Shown here in pieces: positions 15,223-25,197 of a stretch of DNA of 42,365 nucleotides; within the stretch, counting starts at the first letter, position 1, and each line of letters opens with the position of its first letter. The DNA is from an uncultured Prevotella sp. (GTDB lineage Bacteria > Bacteroidota > Bacteroidia > Bacteroidales > Bacteroidaceae). The notes under the pieces were generated by a model, which saw nothing but the letters and a program-made list of their open reading frames with translations, had not been told where the DNA came from and ran no database searches. The stretch is from the NCBI GenBank assembly GCA_900322175.1, contig ONYZ01000034.1, positions 1 to 42,365 on the forward strand, in the 5' to 3' direction. Position numbers and translations under genes: made by a program.

Positions 15223-18144
15223 ATGGAGATGAAGGAAGATAATCGACAAGGGTTTTGTGGCAGTAGGCATCTGGTCGCAATTCTGTTGTCTTCTGCCTTC
15301 ATCAGCATTCTTCTGTCTCCTTCTGTATTCCTTACATCATGTTCTACGCAGAAAAATACAGCTGGCTCACGCTTCTGGCACTCTTTCAATGCCCGCTATA
15401 ATACCTATTATAATGGTCATCTGGCCTTTATCGACGGTAATCTGGAAAAGGAGAAAGGCAATAAGGACAACTACACAGAACTGATTCCTCTATATCCCGT
15501 CGGCAATAAGAGCAGTCGGGAGATAGGTAAGTCGAACTATGAGCGAACAGTCGAAAAGATGGAGAAAGCCATCCATCGACATAGCATCAAGGAGAAAGGC
15601 AAGGAGCAGAATCCATTCCTGTGGAAAGCCTGGCTGATGATGGGAAAGGCCCAGTTCCAGATGGGACAGTTTGAAGAGTCGGCAGCTACATTCTCGTATG
15701 TGCTCCGATTGTATCAGGGACAGCCGCTGGTGTGTGGACTTGCCCGCGCTTGGTTGGCAAAGTGTTACACAGAACTTACTTGGCGCTATGATGCCGAGGA
15801 CGTGATACGTAATATGAGTCGCGACTCGATGGACTTTCGTGCCGTTAAGGATTGGGACTATACCTATGCCGACTACTACATTCACGAGGCCGACTATCAG
15901 AAGGCGATACCCTATCTGCAAAAGGCTATCAAGCACGAAAAGCGCAAGGTGCAGAAGGCGCGTGAGTTGTATCTGCTAGGTCAGATAGAGAATCTGCTTG
16001 GACACCAGCAAGAGGCTTATAAGGCATTTGGACGTGTGATACGCTGTAGTCCTCCATACGAACTGGAGTTTAATGCCCGTATCGCCCAGACTGAGGTGCT
16101 GGCCAAGAATAATGGTAAGCAGATGATAGGCAAGCTGAAACGCATGGCGGCCAACGACAACAATGCTGAGTATCTGGACCAGGTGTATTATGCCATCGGC
16201 AATATCTATATGGCACAGGGCGATACACTCCAAGCCATATACGCCTATGAAAGGGGCAACAAGAAGTCCACTCGAAATGGTATCGAAAAGGGTGTGCTAC
16301 TGCTCACACTAGGCAATATCTATTGGGAGCGCGAAAAATTTGGCGATGCCCAGCGCTGTTATGGCGAGGCTATCGGACTGCTGGATAAGGATCGAAAAGA
16401 CTATGAGGAACTATCTTTGCGATCAAAGATACTGGACGAACTGGTGCCATATACTGAGGCTATCCATCTGCAAGACTCACTGCTGGAACTCTCGCAGATG
16501 TCAGAGTCGGATCGTAACAAAGCCATCGACCGTGTGATTGACGCGCTGAAGAAAAAGGAAAAGGAAGAGCGCGACGCACAGTTGGAAGCAGAGGCCGAAG
16601 CCCAACAGACACGCAACAATCAGAACAATCTTAACGCCAATCGTAATAATCGCAATCCGCAAACGCCAACTACACAGAAGAAGGGTGATGGCACCTGGTA
16701 CTTCTACAACCCTACGGCCGTGAGTCAGGGTAAAACAGACTTCCAGCGCCTATGGGGAAAACGTGAGAATGTAGACGACTGGCAGCGGAGCAATCGCACC
16801 GTAATCAGTATGCCATCTTCAGAAGATGAAGTGGAATCTGATAGTGTTGCCACTGATAGCATAGATAGCGCGACAATAATGACAAATGACAGTGTCAAAT
16901 CTGAGCCTACGGATTCTGCCGCCTTCGATCCACACAAGCGCGAGTACTATCTGGCACAGATCCCATTCACTGACGAACAGAAGTCGGCTTGTCATGAAAT
17001 CATTCAGGATGGACTATTCCATGCAGGCATTATTCTTAAGGATAAGCTGGAGCGCCTGGCTATCAGTGAGCGCTATCTGTGCCGACTGATAGCCGACTAT
17101 CCTGAATTCGAGCACAATGATGAGGCCTTGTATCATCTGTGGCTACTCTATTCTCGCCAAGGCAACACTGACAAAGCCGACGAATGTATGGCTCGTTTGT
17201 TGCAAGACTATCCTGAAAGCGAGTGGACACTACTCATTTCCGATCCGCTTTATGCCGAAAATGCCCGCTTTGGCGAACAGATAGAAGACTCGCTATACTC
17301 TGCCACCTACGAGGCTTTCAAGACAGATCAGGCTGATGTGATAAAACAGAATGCAGCACTCTCGGCCACCCGATTCCCACAGGGTGCCAATCGTGATAAA
17401 TTCTTGTTTATCAACGGTTTGAGTCTGCTGAACGAGGGCGACGGCGATGGATGCATGGAACAACTCAAGGAGGTAGTAGAGAAATTCCCTGAGAGCGAGG
17501 TGAGCAAGATGGCAGGAATGATTATCAAGGGTGTGCAGGATGGCAGACGCCTGCATGGCGGCAAGTTTGATATCAACGATGTGTGGACACAGCGCGATGT
17601 GGCTCTTTCTGGCGATTCTACCATAGTAGACACACTGAGTGTAGAGCGCAACGACCACTATCTGTTTATGCTGGTCTACATCCCAGACTCAGTAAATCAG
17701 AACCAACTGCTGTTTGAGTTGGCACGCTATAACTTCACCAACTTTTTGGTGCGCAACTTCGAGATACAGATAGACCAGGACCGCGAACTTAACCGTATGA
17801 TAGTAAGCGGATTCCAGAGTTACGACGAGGCACTGCAATATGCTAGAATGCTATACGACAACGAGTCGCTGCGCAATCACATTGCTGGCACTAAGCGACT
17901 CATTGTGAGCGAGAAGAATCTGCCAAGTCTCGGCACTAAGTATAGTTATGATGAGTATCAGCTGTTCTACGAGCGCGAGTTGGCTCCGATGGAGGTCAGC
18001 AAGGAGAATCTGCTCATCAATCCTGAGAGTATCGATGCTCCTGATGTAGAGGACATCGTGCCAGAACAGCCTGCCGAACCTCAGACTCCTGCCACCAAGA
18101 AAAAGCAGCAGTCTGCATTCGATTTTGATGATGATTTTTGGTAA
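15223..18144 (+). CDS. PorW/SprE-like TPR lipoprotein of type IX secretion
   Basis: 973 residues. The N-terminus has a lipoprotein signal ending in VFLTSCSTQ, with the lipid Cys at about 40. After it, FWHSFNARYNTYYNGHLAF is the signature region of PorW/SprE proteins. TPR-like helices fill about 90-420 (QFEESAATFSYVLRLYQG; YQKAIPYLQKAIKHEKRK). A Glu/Gln/Asn-rich linker follows at about 430-480, then more helices and a C-terminal half. In Porphyromonas and Flavobacterium the homologue is an outer-membrane lipoprotein needed for type IX secretion and gliding. PorX follows 18 bases later. A second start (ATG 15229) is possible. Confidence 0.8.
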   Translation: MEMKEDNRQGFCGSRHLVAILLSSAFISILLSPSVFLTSCSTQKNTAGSRFWHSFNARYNTYYNGHLAFIDGNLEKEKGNKDNYTELIPLYPVGNKSSREIGKSNYERTVEKMEKAIHRHSIKEKGKEQNPFLWKAWLMMGKAQFQMGQFEESAATFSYVLRLYQGQPLVCGLARAWLAKCYTELTWRYDAEDVIRNMSRDSMDFRAVKDWDYTYADYYIHEADYQKAIPYLQKAIKHEKRKVQKARELYLLGQIENLLGHQQEAYKAFGRVIRCSPPYELEFNARIAQTEVLAKNNGKQMIGKLKRMAANDNNAEYLDQVYYAIGNIYMAQGDTLQAIYAYERGNKKSTRNGIEKGVLLLTLGNIYWEREKFGDAQRCYGEAIGLLDKDRKDYEELSLRSKILDELVPYTEAIHLQDSLLELSQMSESDRNKAIDRVIDALKKKEKEERDAQLEAEAEAQQTRNNQNNLNANRNNRNPQTPTTQKKGDGTWYFYNPTAVSQGKTDFQRLWGKRENVDDWQRSNRTVISMPSSEDEVESDSVATDSIDSATIMTNDSVKSEPTDSAAFDPHKREYYLAQIPFTDEQKSACHEIIQDGLFHAGIILKDKLERLAISERYLCRLIADYPEFEHNDEALYHLWLLYSRQGNTDKADECMARLLQDYPESEWTLLISDPLYAENARFGEQIEDSLYSATYEAFKTDQADVIKQNAALSATRFPQGANRDKFLFINGLSLLNEGDGDGCMEQLKEVVEKFPESEVSKMAGMIIKGVQDGRRLHGGKFDINDVWTQRDVALSGDSTIVDTLSVERNDHYLFMLVYIPDSVNQNQLLFELARYNFTNFLVRNFEIQIDQDRELNRMIVSGFQSYDEALQYARMLYDNESLRNHIAGTKRLIVSEKNLPSLGTKYSYDEYQLFYERELAPMEVSKENLLINPESIDAPDVEDIVPEQPAEPQTPATKKKQQSAFDFDDDFW

Positions 18145-18162
18145 TTAATCGCTACGAGATAT

Positions 18163-19740
18163 ATGACAAACGGATTACTACTTTGGGTAGACGATGAGAT
18201 TGAGCAACTGAGGGCGCACATCATGTTCCTCGAAAAGAAAGGCTATGAAATCGTGACCGTAAGCAACGGTACCGATGCCATCGATCAGTGTCGTCAGCGC
18301 AACTTCGACTTGGTGCTACTAGATGAACAGATGCCTGGTATCAGCGGACTTGAAACCCTGCGCAAACTCAAGGAGATTAATCCGTCGATATCGGTGGTGA
18401 TGGTGACCAAAAGCGAGGAAGAGAACATCATGGAGCAGGCCATCGGACAGAAGATATCCGACTATCTCATCAAGCCTGTCAACCCCAACCAGATACTGCT
18501 TACGCTCAAGAAGAATATACATCGCAAGGCCATCGAGACCGAGATAACCCAATCGCAATATCAGCAGAACTTCCAGCAGATAGCCATGCAGATAATGGAT
18601 TGCCGCACTTGGCAGGACTGGGTGGATGTCTACAAGCGATTGGTTCATTGGGAATTAGAACTCAGTTCGACTGAGAGTTCGATGACAGAGATGCTGGAGA
18701 TGCAGAAGGAGGAAGCTAACAATGGATTTGTGAAGTTTATCAAAAAGAACTATCTGGATTGGATTTCACAATTGTCAATTCTCAATTCTCAATTGTCAAT
18801 TGATAAACCTGTGCTGTCACCAGAAATCTTCAAGACAAAAGTGTTCCCCTTACTTTCTGCTGGCGAAAAGGTATTCCTGGTGGTGCTCGATAACTTCCGC
18901 TACGATCAGTGGCGAGTACTATCTAAGGAACTAAGCCAATACTTCGATATCGACGAAGATGTGTATTACAGTATTCTGCCCACAGCTACGCAATATGCCC
19001 GCAATGCGATTTTTAGTGGCTTGATGCCCAATAAAATCCAGGATATGTTTCCTGACCTATGGGTGGACGAAGACGAGGAAGAAGGCAAGAACCTCAACGA
19101 GGAACCGCTAATCCGCACTCAGTTGGAGCGCTATCGCCGCAAGGAGACATTTAGTTATCACAAGATAAACACCCAGACCGATGCCGATAAGCTGATGCAG
19201 CAGATGAAGAACATCGAAAAGAATCCACTGAACGTGGTGGTGTTCAACTTTATCGATATGCTCAGTCATGCCCGCACTGAGTCGAAGATGGTGCGCGAGT
19301 TGGCCAACAATGAGAGTGCCTATCGTAGCATCACCCTTTCGTGGTTCCGCCATTCTGTCATCAACGACTTCTTCCGCCAGTTGGCCCAGATGAAATGCAA
19401 GGTGATAGTGACTACCGACCACGGCAGTATACGTTGCACCCAACCAGTAAAGATTGTTGGCGATCGCAATACTAACACCAACCTGCGCTACAAGCTAGGC
19501 AAGAATCTGTCATACGATGGGGATAAGAGTCTGTTTGTCATCAAGGACCCACGTAAGGCTCTGTTGCCACAGCCCAACTTGTCAACAAGCTACGTCTTTG
19601 CCACAGGCGATTCTTTTTTTGCGTATCCCAACAACTACAATTATTATGTGTCATACTTTCGCGACACATTCCAGCATGGTGGTATTTCGATGGAAGAGAT
19701 GATTGTGCCGCTCATCACACTGACTGGGAAGAAAAGGTGA
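18163..19740 (+). CDS. porX: PorX: response regulator with PglZ phosphatase-type effector
   Basis: 525 residues. Receiver domain 1-120: acidic pair D10/D11, phospho-acceptor D54 (LVLLDEQMPG), T82 and K104. An alpha-helical linker leads to a PglZ-type alkaline-phosphatase fold: VVLDNFRYDQW, TATQYARNAIFSGLMP with the catalytic Thr, VVFNFIDMLSHAR and VTTDHGSIR (metal ligands). This matches PorX, the response regulator that controls type IX secretion genes. Residues about 203-214 (QLSILNSQLSID) are encoded by tandem heptamers (18769-18802) and probably extend the linker. tsaE follows 19 bases later. Confidence 0.93.
   Translation: MTNGLLLWVDDEIEQLRAHIMFLEKKGYEIVTVSNGTDAIDQCRQRNFDLVLLDEQMPGISGLETLRKLKEINPSISVVMVTKSEEENIMEQAIGQKISDYLIKPVNPNQILLTLKKNIHRKAIETEITQSQYQQNFQQIAMQIMDCRTWQDWVDVYKRLVHWELELSSTESSMTEMLEMQKEEANNGFVKFIKKNYLDWISQLSILNSQLSIDKPVLSPEIFKTKVFPLLSAGEKVFLVVLDNFRYDQWRVLSKELSQYFDIDEDVYYSILPTATQYARNAIFSGLMPNKIQDMFPDLWVDEDEEEGKNLNEEPLIRTQLERYRRKETFSYHKINTQTDADKLMQQMKNIEKNPLNVVVFNFIDMLSHARTESKMVRELANNESAYRSITLSWFRHSVINDFFRQLAQMKCKVIVTTDHGSIRCTQPVKIVGDRNTNTNLRYKLGKNLSYDGDKSLFVIKDPRKALLPQPNLSTSYVFATGDSFFAYPNNYNYYVSYFRDTFQHGGISMEEMIVPLITLTGKKR
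18769..18802. repeat. Heptamer repeats inside porX
   Basis: CAATTG then four TCAATT(C/G) units from 18775. They are in frame and encode QLSILNSQLSID in the linker between the receiver and PglZ domains. The unit is the reverse complement of the AATTGAC heptamers before pssA. Confidence 0.8.
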
Positions 19741-19759
19741 AAAGTGAAAATAAAGATAT

Positions 19760-20173
19760 ATGGAGATCAAGATTAATAGTTTAGACCAAATCGGGGATGC
19801 AGCCCGAGAGTTTATCGCCAATATGGGCGATAGTCGTGTGTTTGCTTTCTACGGAAAGATGGGAGCCGGAAAAACCACATTTATCAAAGCTATTTGCGAG
19901 GCTTTAGGTGTCGACGATGTAATCACATCGCCCACATTCGCTATCATCAATGAGTACACGTCAGGCGAGGGCGAGAGCATCTATCACTTTGATTTCTATC
20001 GTATCAAGAAGCTCGACGAAGTATATGATATGGGTTACGAAGACTACTTCTATAGTGGTTGCCTGTGTCTTATCGAGTGGCCCGAGTTGATAGAAGAAGT
20101 GTTGCCCGAGGATGCCGTTAAAGTATCGATAGAAGAAAAAACCGACGGCAACCGTGTAGTTACCGTCGGATAA
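19760..20173 (+). CDS. tsaE: tRNA threonylcarbamoyladenosine biosynthesis ATPase TsaE
   Basis: 137 residues, the usual length. Walker [10 protein letters not shown] is at 32-40, with [14 protein letters not shown] and IYHFDFYRI as the family's switch-like motifs and [11 protein letters not shown] as the Walker B region. With TsaB, TsaC and TsaD it makes t6A37 in ANN-decoding tRNAs; none of the partners is in the window. The last 10 codons overlap a hairpin that works as terminator for the opposite-strand trxA. Confidence 0.95.
   Translation: MEIKINSLDQIGDAAREFIANMGDSRVFAFYGKMGAGKTTFIKAICEALGVDDVITSPTFAIINEYTSGEGESIYHFDFYRIKKLDEVYDMGYEDYFYSGCLCLIEWPELIEEVLPEDAVKVSIEEKTDGNRVVTVG
20136..20169 (-). 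terminator. trxA terminator inside the 3' end of tsaE
   Basis: On the minus strand CCGACGG (20169-20163) pairs with CCGTCGG (20148-20142), followed by six T (20141-20136). It lies 16 bases after the trxA stop and within the tsaE reading frame. Confidence 0.7.
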
Positions 20174-20184
20174 TCGGGGGATTC

Positions 20185-20499
20185 TTAGAGCATTGCTTCA
20201 AATTTCTCTTCGAACTTAGCCTTCGACTGAGCACCGATAAGCTTGTCGACTACCTCGCCATTCTTGAAGAACAGAATGGTAGGAATGTTGCGGATACTAA
20301 ATTCTGCAGCCAGATCCTCGTTGTCCTCAACGTCGCACTTGCCTACTACGATCTTTCCATCGTACTGCTTGGCCAGCTCTTCGATGATAGGAGCCACCAT
20401 ACGGCAGGGACCACACCATGTAGCCCAGAAATCTACTACCAAAGGCAGGTTGCCAGCCTTAAGTTCTGCGAAGTTTTCTTTTGTGATTGTTACTTCCAT
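20185..20499 (-). CDS. trxA: Thioredoxin
   Basis: 104 residues, a single thioredoxin fold with active site WCGPC (C29, C32) and the cis-Pro region RNIPTILFF. It has no signal peptide, so it is a cytosolic disulfide reductase serving ribonucleotide reductase and other targets. It lies 66 bases after dnaE on the same strand and may share its transcript; no separate promoter is obvious. Confidence 0.96.
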   Translation of the reverse strand: MEVTITKENFAELKAGNLPLVVDFWATWCGPCRMVAPIIEELAKQYDGKIVVGKCDVEDNEDLAAEFSIRNIPTILFFKNGEVVDKLIGAQSKAKFEEKFEAML

Positions 20500-20565
20500 T
20501 GTTCTTACTTAATTAAATCTGTTAATACTATGTGAACTATTGTGTCTCTAGCAAATCGCATGCCA

Positions 20566-23500
20566 CTAATTTATGGAGTATGCCAACCCCTCGTGACTCT
20601 CTATATAGCTTATCAATTGGTTCTTTACGTCTATCCCCTCACGTTTGCTCCTAAGCAGCACGTGGTGATTACCAGCCGAGTCGCGCAGTTGGAAAAATAG
20701 TTTTGTCTTTCCTGGATTATCGTTGATAATCTCTGTCAGGTCGGCCACTATCGTATCGTTCAGCTTGTCGGTGAGCAGTGATATCGTGATGCGGTCGATA
20801 GCCTTTTCCTTGATGGTCTGTAGGAATTCCACTCCGCCTATCTTCAGGTCTTTCGGGCCGTTGTCGTTGTACATAAACCTCGACTTAACCTTAGCCGTCA
20901 CATATACCGATGCACCTATCGAGAACATACCGGCACGCTGGCCCCATTCCTCGCCCATCATAAACAACTCGCCTGAACCTTCGAAGTCTTCGATTGTCAC
21001 CACTCCATATGGTTTGCTGGTCTTGGTGAAACCTGTCTTCTGTGCAGTCACAATTCCGCCGAATATCACATCCTCACGGTCTGCTAGTTTAGCCACATCT
21101 GCCAATTCGACACACTTTGTGTTGCACAGGTTGTCGAGTATTATCTTATATTCATCCAGCGGATGTGCCGAAAGATAGATTCCTACTAGTTCGCGCTCTT
21201 TGTTCAGCCTCTCTATGTCGCTCCAGCGCATATCGTTCTTGGGTACCTGGGGTAGGGCTATCTCAACCTCTTCGCCCATCATGCCGAACAGCGAGTTCTT
21301 CATTTCGGCCTGCTCCTGTTGGTACAGCTGTCCGTAGCGGCACAGTGTCTCAATAAATGTCTCGCCCTTGGGATTCTGTGCAAAGTAGTCTTCACGACGT
21401 ATGCCAAAACTGTCGAAACCACCGCTCAGTGCTAGCGATTCAAAAGCCTTACGATTAACTGACGAGAAGTTTACGCGCTGGGCAAAATCGTAGATGTCCT
21501 TATATGGGCCGTTCTTTTCGCGCTCTTCGATAATCGATAGTGCAGCCGAATCGCCCATTCCCTTGATGGCGCCCAATCCGAAGCGGATTTCGCCATGATG
21601 GTTCACACCAAACTTTTCGTATGATTCGTTCACATCTGGTCCCAGTGTGGCTATACCCATCTGCTTGCACTCATCCATCAGTTTTGTGATTTCAGTTATC
21701 TGGTCGCGTCGGCGACTCATAATGGCAGCCATGTATTCAGCTGGGTAGTTGGCCTTGAGGTATGCCGTCTGATAAGCCACCCACGAGTAGCATGCAGCGT
21801 GCGACTTGTTGAACGCATACGATGCAAACTTCTCCCAGTCGGCCCAAATCTTCTCCAGTATCTGTGGGTCGTGTCCGTTCTTCTTTCCGCCCTCGATAAA
21901 CTTAGGCTTCATTGCGTCTACGATGTCCTTCTTCTTCTTACCCATCGCCTTACGCAGAGCGTCACTCTCGCCTCGGGTAAAGTCGGCCAACTGGCGTGAT
22001 AGCAGCATCACCTGCTCCTGATACACAGTGATACCGTATGTATCTTTCAGGTACTTCTCCATGCAATCGATGGGATAAGTGATAGGCTCCAGTCCGTTCT
22101 TACGTTTGATGAAGTCGGGGATGTAGTCCATTGGTCCTGGACGATACAGGGCGTTCATCGCAATCAGGTCTTCGAACACCGTTGGATGCAGTTCGCGCAG
22201 GTACTTCTGCATACCTGCCGACTCAAACTGGAATGTACCGATGGTGCGTCCTTTCTGATACAGTTCGTACGTCTTAGGGTCGTCGATGGGAATTGTATCC
22301 AAATCCACGTCGATGCCTCGTGTACGCTTGATGTTTGCACATGCCTCCTTAAGCTCCGACAGAGTCTTCAGTCCCAGGAAGTCCATCTTGATCAGTCCTG
22401 TCGACTCAATTACGTGTCCGTCGTACTGCGTGCAGTTGGTCTTTGTACCCTTAAAGTCTGGGTCGTCGGCCGTCGATACAGGCACATGGTCGCTAATCGG
22501 GTCTCGACAGATGATGAATCCGCAGGCGTGGATACCTGTGCCTCGAACCGTTCCCTCCAGCATCTTAGCATATTTCATCGTGTTTGCTATGCGTGGGTCG
22601 GTCGATGTCTCGGCCTCCTGCAGTTCAGGTACAGCCTTGATGGCATTTACCAGATTCATCTTTGGCGTCTTGCCGTCTACATCTGGCAATCTGTCAGGGA
22701 TGGCTTTACATAGAGCGTTAGATATTGCCAGCGGCACATTTTCTACTCGGGCCACATCCTTGATAGAGTTCTTGGTGGCCATCGATGCGTATGTGATGAT
22801 GTGTGCACAGTTCTCGTGTCCGTACTTATCCATTACCCACTTCAGAACCTTACCTCGTCCGTCATCGTCGAAGTCGGTATCGATATCAGGCAGCGATATA
22901 CGGTCGGGGTTAAGGAAACGCTCAAACAGTAGGTCGTACTTCAGCGGGTCAATCTTTGTTATGCCCAGACAATATGCCACTACACTACCTGCAGCCGATC
23001 CACGACCAGGACCTACCATCACTCCCAGTTCGTCGCGGGCCGAGTTGATAAAGTCCTGCACAATGAGGAAGTATCCTGGGAAACCCATCGTCTTCATGAT
23101 GTGCAACTCGAATCTTATTCGGTCGTCAACGTCCTTGGCCAGTGGGTTGCCGTAGCGCTTTGTCGCACCCTCGTAGGCCAGTTTGGCCAGATAGTCGGCC
23201 TCAAACTTCACTCGGTATATCTTGTCGTAGCCGCCCAGTTTTTTTATCTTCTTCTCGCCTTCCTCGGGTGGCAACTGGTTTTCGCCGTTCTCGTCGCAGG
23301 TAAACTCCTTGTACAGGTCTTCCTCGGTAAACTTCTGTCGCCATTCCTCCTCAGTACCAAAACTCTCTGGGATGGGGAAGAACGGCATGATTGGGTCGGC
23401 ATCCAGACTGTATGTTTCCACCTTATTTAATATATCTACTGTGTTGGCCAGCGCTTCGGGCACATCACTGAAGATGTCGTTCATCTCCTGCTGTGTCTTA

Positions 23501-24303
23501 AACCACTCCTGCTTAGAGTACAGCATACGAGTGGGGTCGTCAAGGTCCTTACCCGTAGCCAGACACAGCAGGTGGTCGTGAGCCTCGGCGTTATCTTCAT
23601 CAACAAAGTGACTATCGTTGGTGCACACCAGTTTTACACCATATTCCTTGGCCAACTCTATCAGCACCTTGTTGGCCTGTTGCTGCAGTGGGAATGTCTC
23701 GCGGTTTGCACGATATTTCGGATCGGGGTTCTTTACCTCGTGGCGCTGTAACTCCAGATAGTAGTCGTCGCCCCAAAGATTCTTGTGCCACTCTATTGCC
23801 TTGCGTGCACCTTCGATGTCGCCTTTCAGTATTTTTGCAGGCACCTCACCGGCTATACATGCGGAGCACACTATCAGGTCTTCGTGATATTTCTCCAGCT
23901 GCTTATGGTCTGTTCGCGGACGGTTGTAGAAACCATCCACCCACGAGTTACTTACCAGTTTTATCAGGTTCTTGTATCCATGCTCGTTCTTTGCCAGAAC
24001 TATCAGGTGGTAACCTCCCAGGTCCTCCTTTGTGTCCTTTAGCGTCATGTCGCCTCTGCGTGCCACATACATCTCGCAACCAAAGATAGGCTTGAATGGT
24101 TCAAGTCCTTCTTTTTTTCGTTGTTTGTTCACTCCGTTGCAAATGTCGTGAAATTCCTTAATGCCGAACATGTCGCCGTGGTCGGTGATGGCCATACCCT
24201 TCATGCCGTCGCCGATAGCTTTGTCTACAAGCTTTTTGATGCTCGACTGTCCATCGAGTATCGAGTAGTATGTATGTACGTGTAGATGTACGAAATCTTC
24301 CAT
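20566..24303 (-). CDS. dnaE: DNA polymerase III alpha subunit
   Basis: 1245 residues. PHP domain from residue 5 (HLHVHTYYSILDG), palm and fingers with GRGSAAGSVVAYCLGIT and catalytic PDIDTDFDD near 470, a helix-hairpin-helix region, and an OB-fold near 1070-1150 (VIFGGIVTAQKTGF). This is the DnaE1-type replicative polymerase. The gene diverges from psd, with a TTTG-N20-TACCTTTGC promoter about 65 bases before its start. Confidence 0.97.
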   Translation of the reverse strand: MEDFVHLHVHTYYSILDGQSSIKKLVDKAIGDGMKGMAITDHGDMFGIKEFHDICNGVNKQRKKEGLEPFKPIFGCEMYVARRGDMTLKDTKEDLGGYHLIVLAKNEHGYKNLIKLVSNSWVDGFYNRPRTDHKQLEKYHEDLIVCSACIAGEVPAKILKGDIEGARKAIEWHKNLWGDDYYLELQRHEVKNPDPKYRANRETFPLQQQANKVLIELAKEYGVKLVCTNDSHFVDEDNAEAHDHLLCLATGKDLDDPTRMLYSKQEWFKTQQEMNDIFSDVPEALANTVDILNKVETYSLDADPIMPFFPIPESFGTEEEWRQKFTEEDLYKEFTCDENGENQLPPEEGEKKIKKLGGYDKIYRVKFEADYLAKLAYEGATKRYGNPLAKDVDDRIRFELHIMKTMGFPGYFLIVQDFINSARDELGVMVGPGRGSAAGSVVAYCLGITKIDPLKYDLLFERFLNPDRISLPDIDTDFDDDGRGKVLKWVMDKYGHENCAHIITYASMATKNSIKDVARVENVPLAISNALCKAIPDRLPDVDGKTPKMNLVNAIKAVPELQEAETSTDPRIANTMKYAKMLEGTVRGTGIHACGFIICRDPISDHVPVSTADDPDFKGTKTNCTQYDGHVIESTGLIKMDFLGLKTLSELKEACANIKRTRGIDVDLDTIPIDDPKTYELYQKGRTIGTFQFESAGMQKYLRELHPTVFEDLIAMNALYRPGPMDYIPDFIKRKNGLEPITYPIDCMEKYLKDTYGITVYQEQVMLLSRQLADFTRGESDALRKAMGKKKKDIVDAMKPKFIEGGKKNGHDPQILEKIWADWEKFASYAFNKSHAACYSWVAYQTAYLKANYPAEYMAAIMSRRRDQITEITKLMDECKQMGIATLGPDVNESYEKFGVNHHGEIRFGLGAIKGMGDSAALSIIEEREKNGPYKDIYDFAQRVNFSSVNRKAFESLALSGGFDSFGIRREDYFAQNPKGETFIETLCRYGQLYQQEQAEMKNSLFGMMGEEVEIALPQVPKNDMRWSDIERLNKERELVGIYLSAHPLDEYKIILDNLCNTKCVELADVAKLADREDVIFGGIVTAQKTGFTKTSKPYGVVTIEDFEGSGELFMMGEEWGQRAGMFSIGASVYVTAKVKSRFMYNDNGPKDLKIGGVEFLQTIKEKAIDRITISLLTDKLNDTIVADLTEIINDNPGKTKLFFQLRDSAGNHHVLLRSKREGIDVKNQLISYIESHEGLAYSIN

Positions 24304-24368
24304 CTTTTTTTGTCGAAATTGCTTAATTTTGAGGTTCTTTGCATGGCAAAGCGACCCTTAGGTCGAGC

Positions 24369-24401
24369 GCAAAGGTACGCTTAAATTTCGAGATAACCAA
24401 A
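24369..24401 (-). promoter_or_regulatory. dnaE promoter
   Basis: Minus strand TTTG (24401-24398), 20 bases, TACCTTTGC (24377-24369). It runs divergent to the psd promoter 17 bases away. Confidence 0.75.
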
Positions 24402-24417
24402 AGAAAAAAGTGAAAAG

Positions 24418-24450
24418 TTTGAAATTCTCAAAAAAAAAATGTACCTTTGC
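24418..24450 (+). promoter_or_regulatory. psd promoter
   Basis: TTTG (24418-24421), 20 bases, TACCTTTGC (24442-24450). The start codon is at 24482. Confidence 0.75.
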
Positions 24451-24481
24451 ACCCAGAAATATAACAATCGAAATTTAACTA

Positions 24482-25171
24482 ATGGGAGAAAGAATAAAGA
24501 AACTCAAGAAGATTAGAATCCATCGCGAGGGTACTAATGAATTGACACTCAGTGCTTTGGCTATAGTTGGTATAGGTTTGTTGCTGTGGTATGGACTCAA
24601 TACTACCATACCATTCTGGATATTTATGGCAATATTCTGCACAGCGTGGTTTATTGCGCTCAACTTCTATCGTTGCCCTATTCGTTACTTTAATGGCGAT
24701 ACCGACAGACTGGTTGTAGCCCCTGCCGATGGCAAAATAGTTGTAGTAGAAGAGGCCGAGGAAAATACATATTTCCACGACAAGCGACTCATGATCAGTA
24801 TCTTTATGAGTCCGCTCAATGTGCATGCCAATTGGTATCCAGTAGATGGTAAGGTTAAGTTTGTTAAGCACTTCAACGGCAACTACCACAAGGCTTGGTT
24901 GCCTAAGGCTAGTGAGGAGAACGAGCATGCCGACATTATGATTACCACACCTGATGGTCAGGATATCCTGGTTCGTCAGATTGCAGGAGCGTTGGCTCGC
25001 CGCATCGTTACTTATGCTAAGGATGGTGAGGAGTGCTACATCGACGAGCATCTGGGCTTTATAAAGTTGGGTTCGCGCGTAGACGTATTTCTGCCACTCA
25101 GCGCTAAGGCTTGTGTCACAATGGATCAGCCCACTACAGGCGATCAAACGGTAATTGCCAAGTTGGCTTAA
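24482..25171 (+). CDS. psd: Phosphatidylserine decarboxylase (short form)
   Basis: 229 residues. It converts phosphatidylserine to phosphatidylethanolamine. Two N-terminal membrane segments (about 20-60) precede the catalytic part. HANWYPVDG carries the conserved His region, and the self-cleavage motif is LGSR (Gly197-Ser198), where Ser becomes the pyruvoyl group. Lengths near 220 are typical of the short Bacteroidetes/archaeal-type enzyme. It is followed directly by pssA, the preceding step of the same pathway; the junction between them is made of heptamer repeats. Confidence 0.95.
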   Translation: MGERIKKLKKIRIHREGTNELTLSALAIVGIGLLLWYGLNTTIPFWIFMAIFCTAWFIALNFYRCPIRYFNGDTDRLVVAPADGKIVVVEEAEENTYFHDKRLMISIFMSPLNVHANWYPVDGKVKFVKHFNGNYHKAWLPKASEENEHADIMITTPDGQDILVRQIAGALARRIVTYAKDGEECYIDEHLGFIKLGSRVDVFLPLSAKACVTMDQPTTGDQTVIAKLA

Positions 25172-25197
25172 TTGATAATTGACAATTGACAATTGGC
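25170..25197. repeat. Heptamer repeats forming the psd-pssA junction
   Basis: AATTGAT, AATTGAC, AATTGAC and AATTGGC fill the whole gap from the psd stop to the pssA ATG. No Shine-Dalgarno-like sequence is present. Confidence 0.8.

Noticed and set aside
22286-23155. 289-residue plus-strand open frame opposite dnaE
   Set aside because: It is fully antisense to the conserved polymerase core; Ser/Arg-rich composition is typical of a shadow frame.
24479-25192. 237-residue minus-strand frame covering psd
   Set aside because: It mirrors psd over its full length; psd has all its motifs and a matching promoter.
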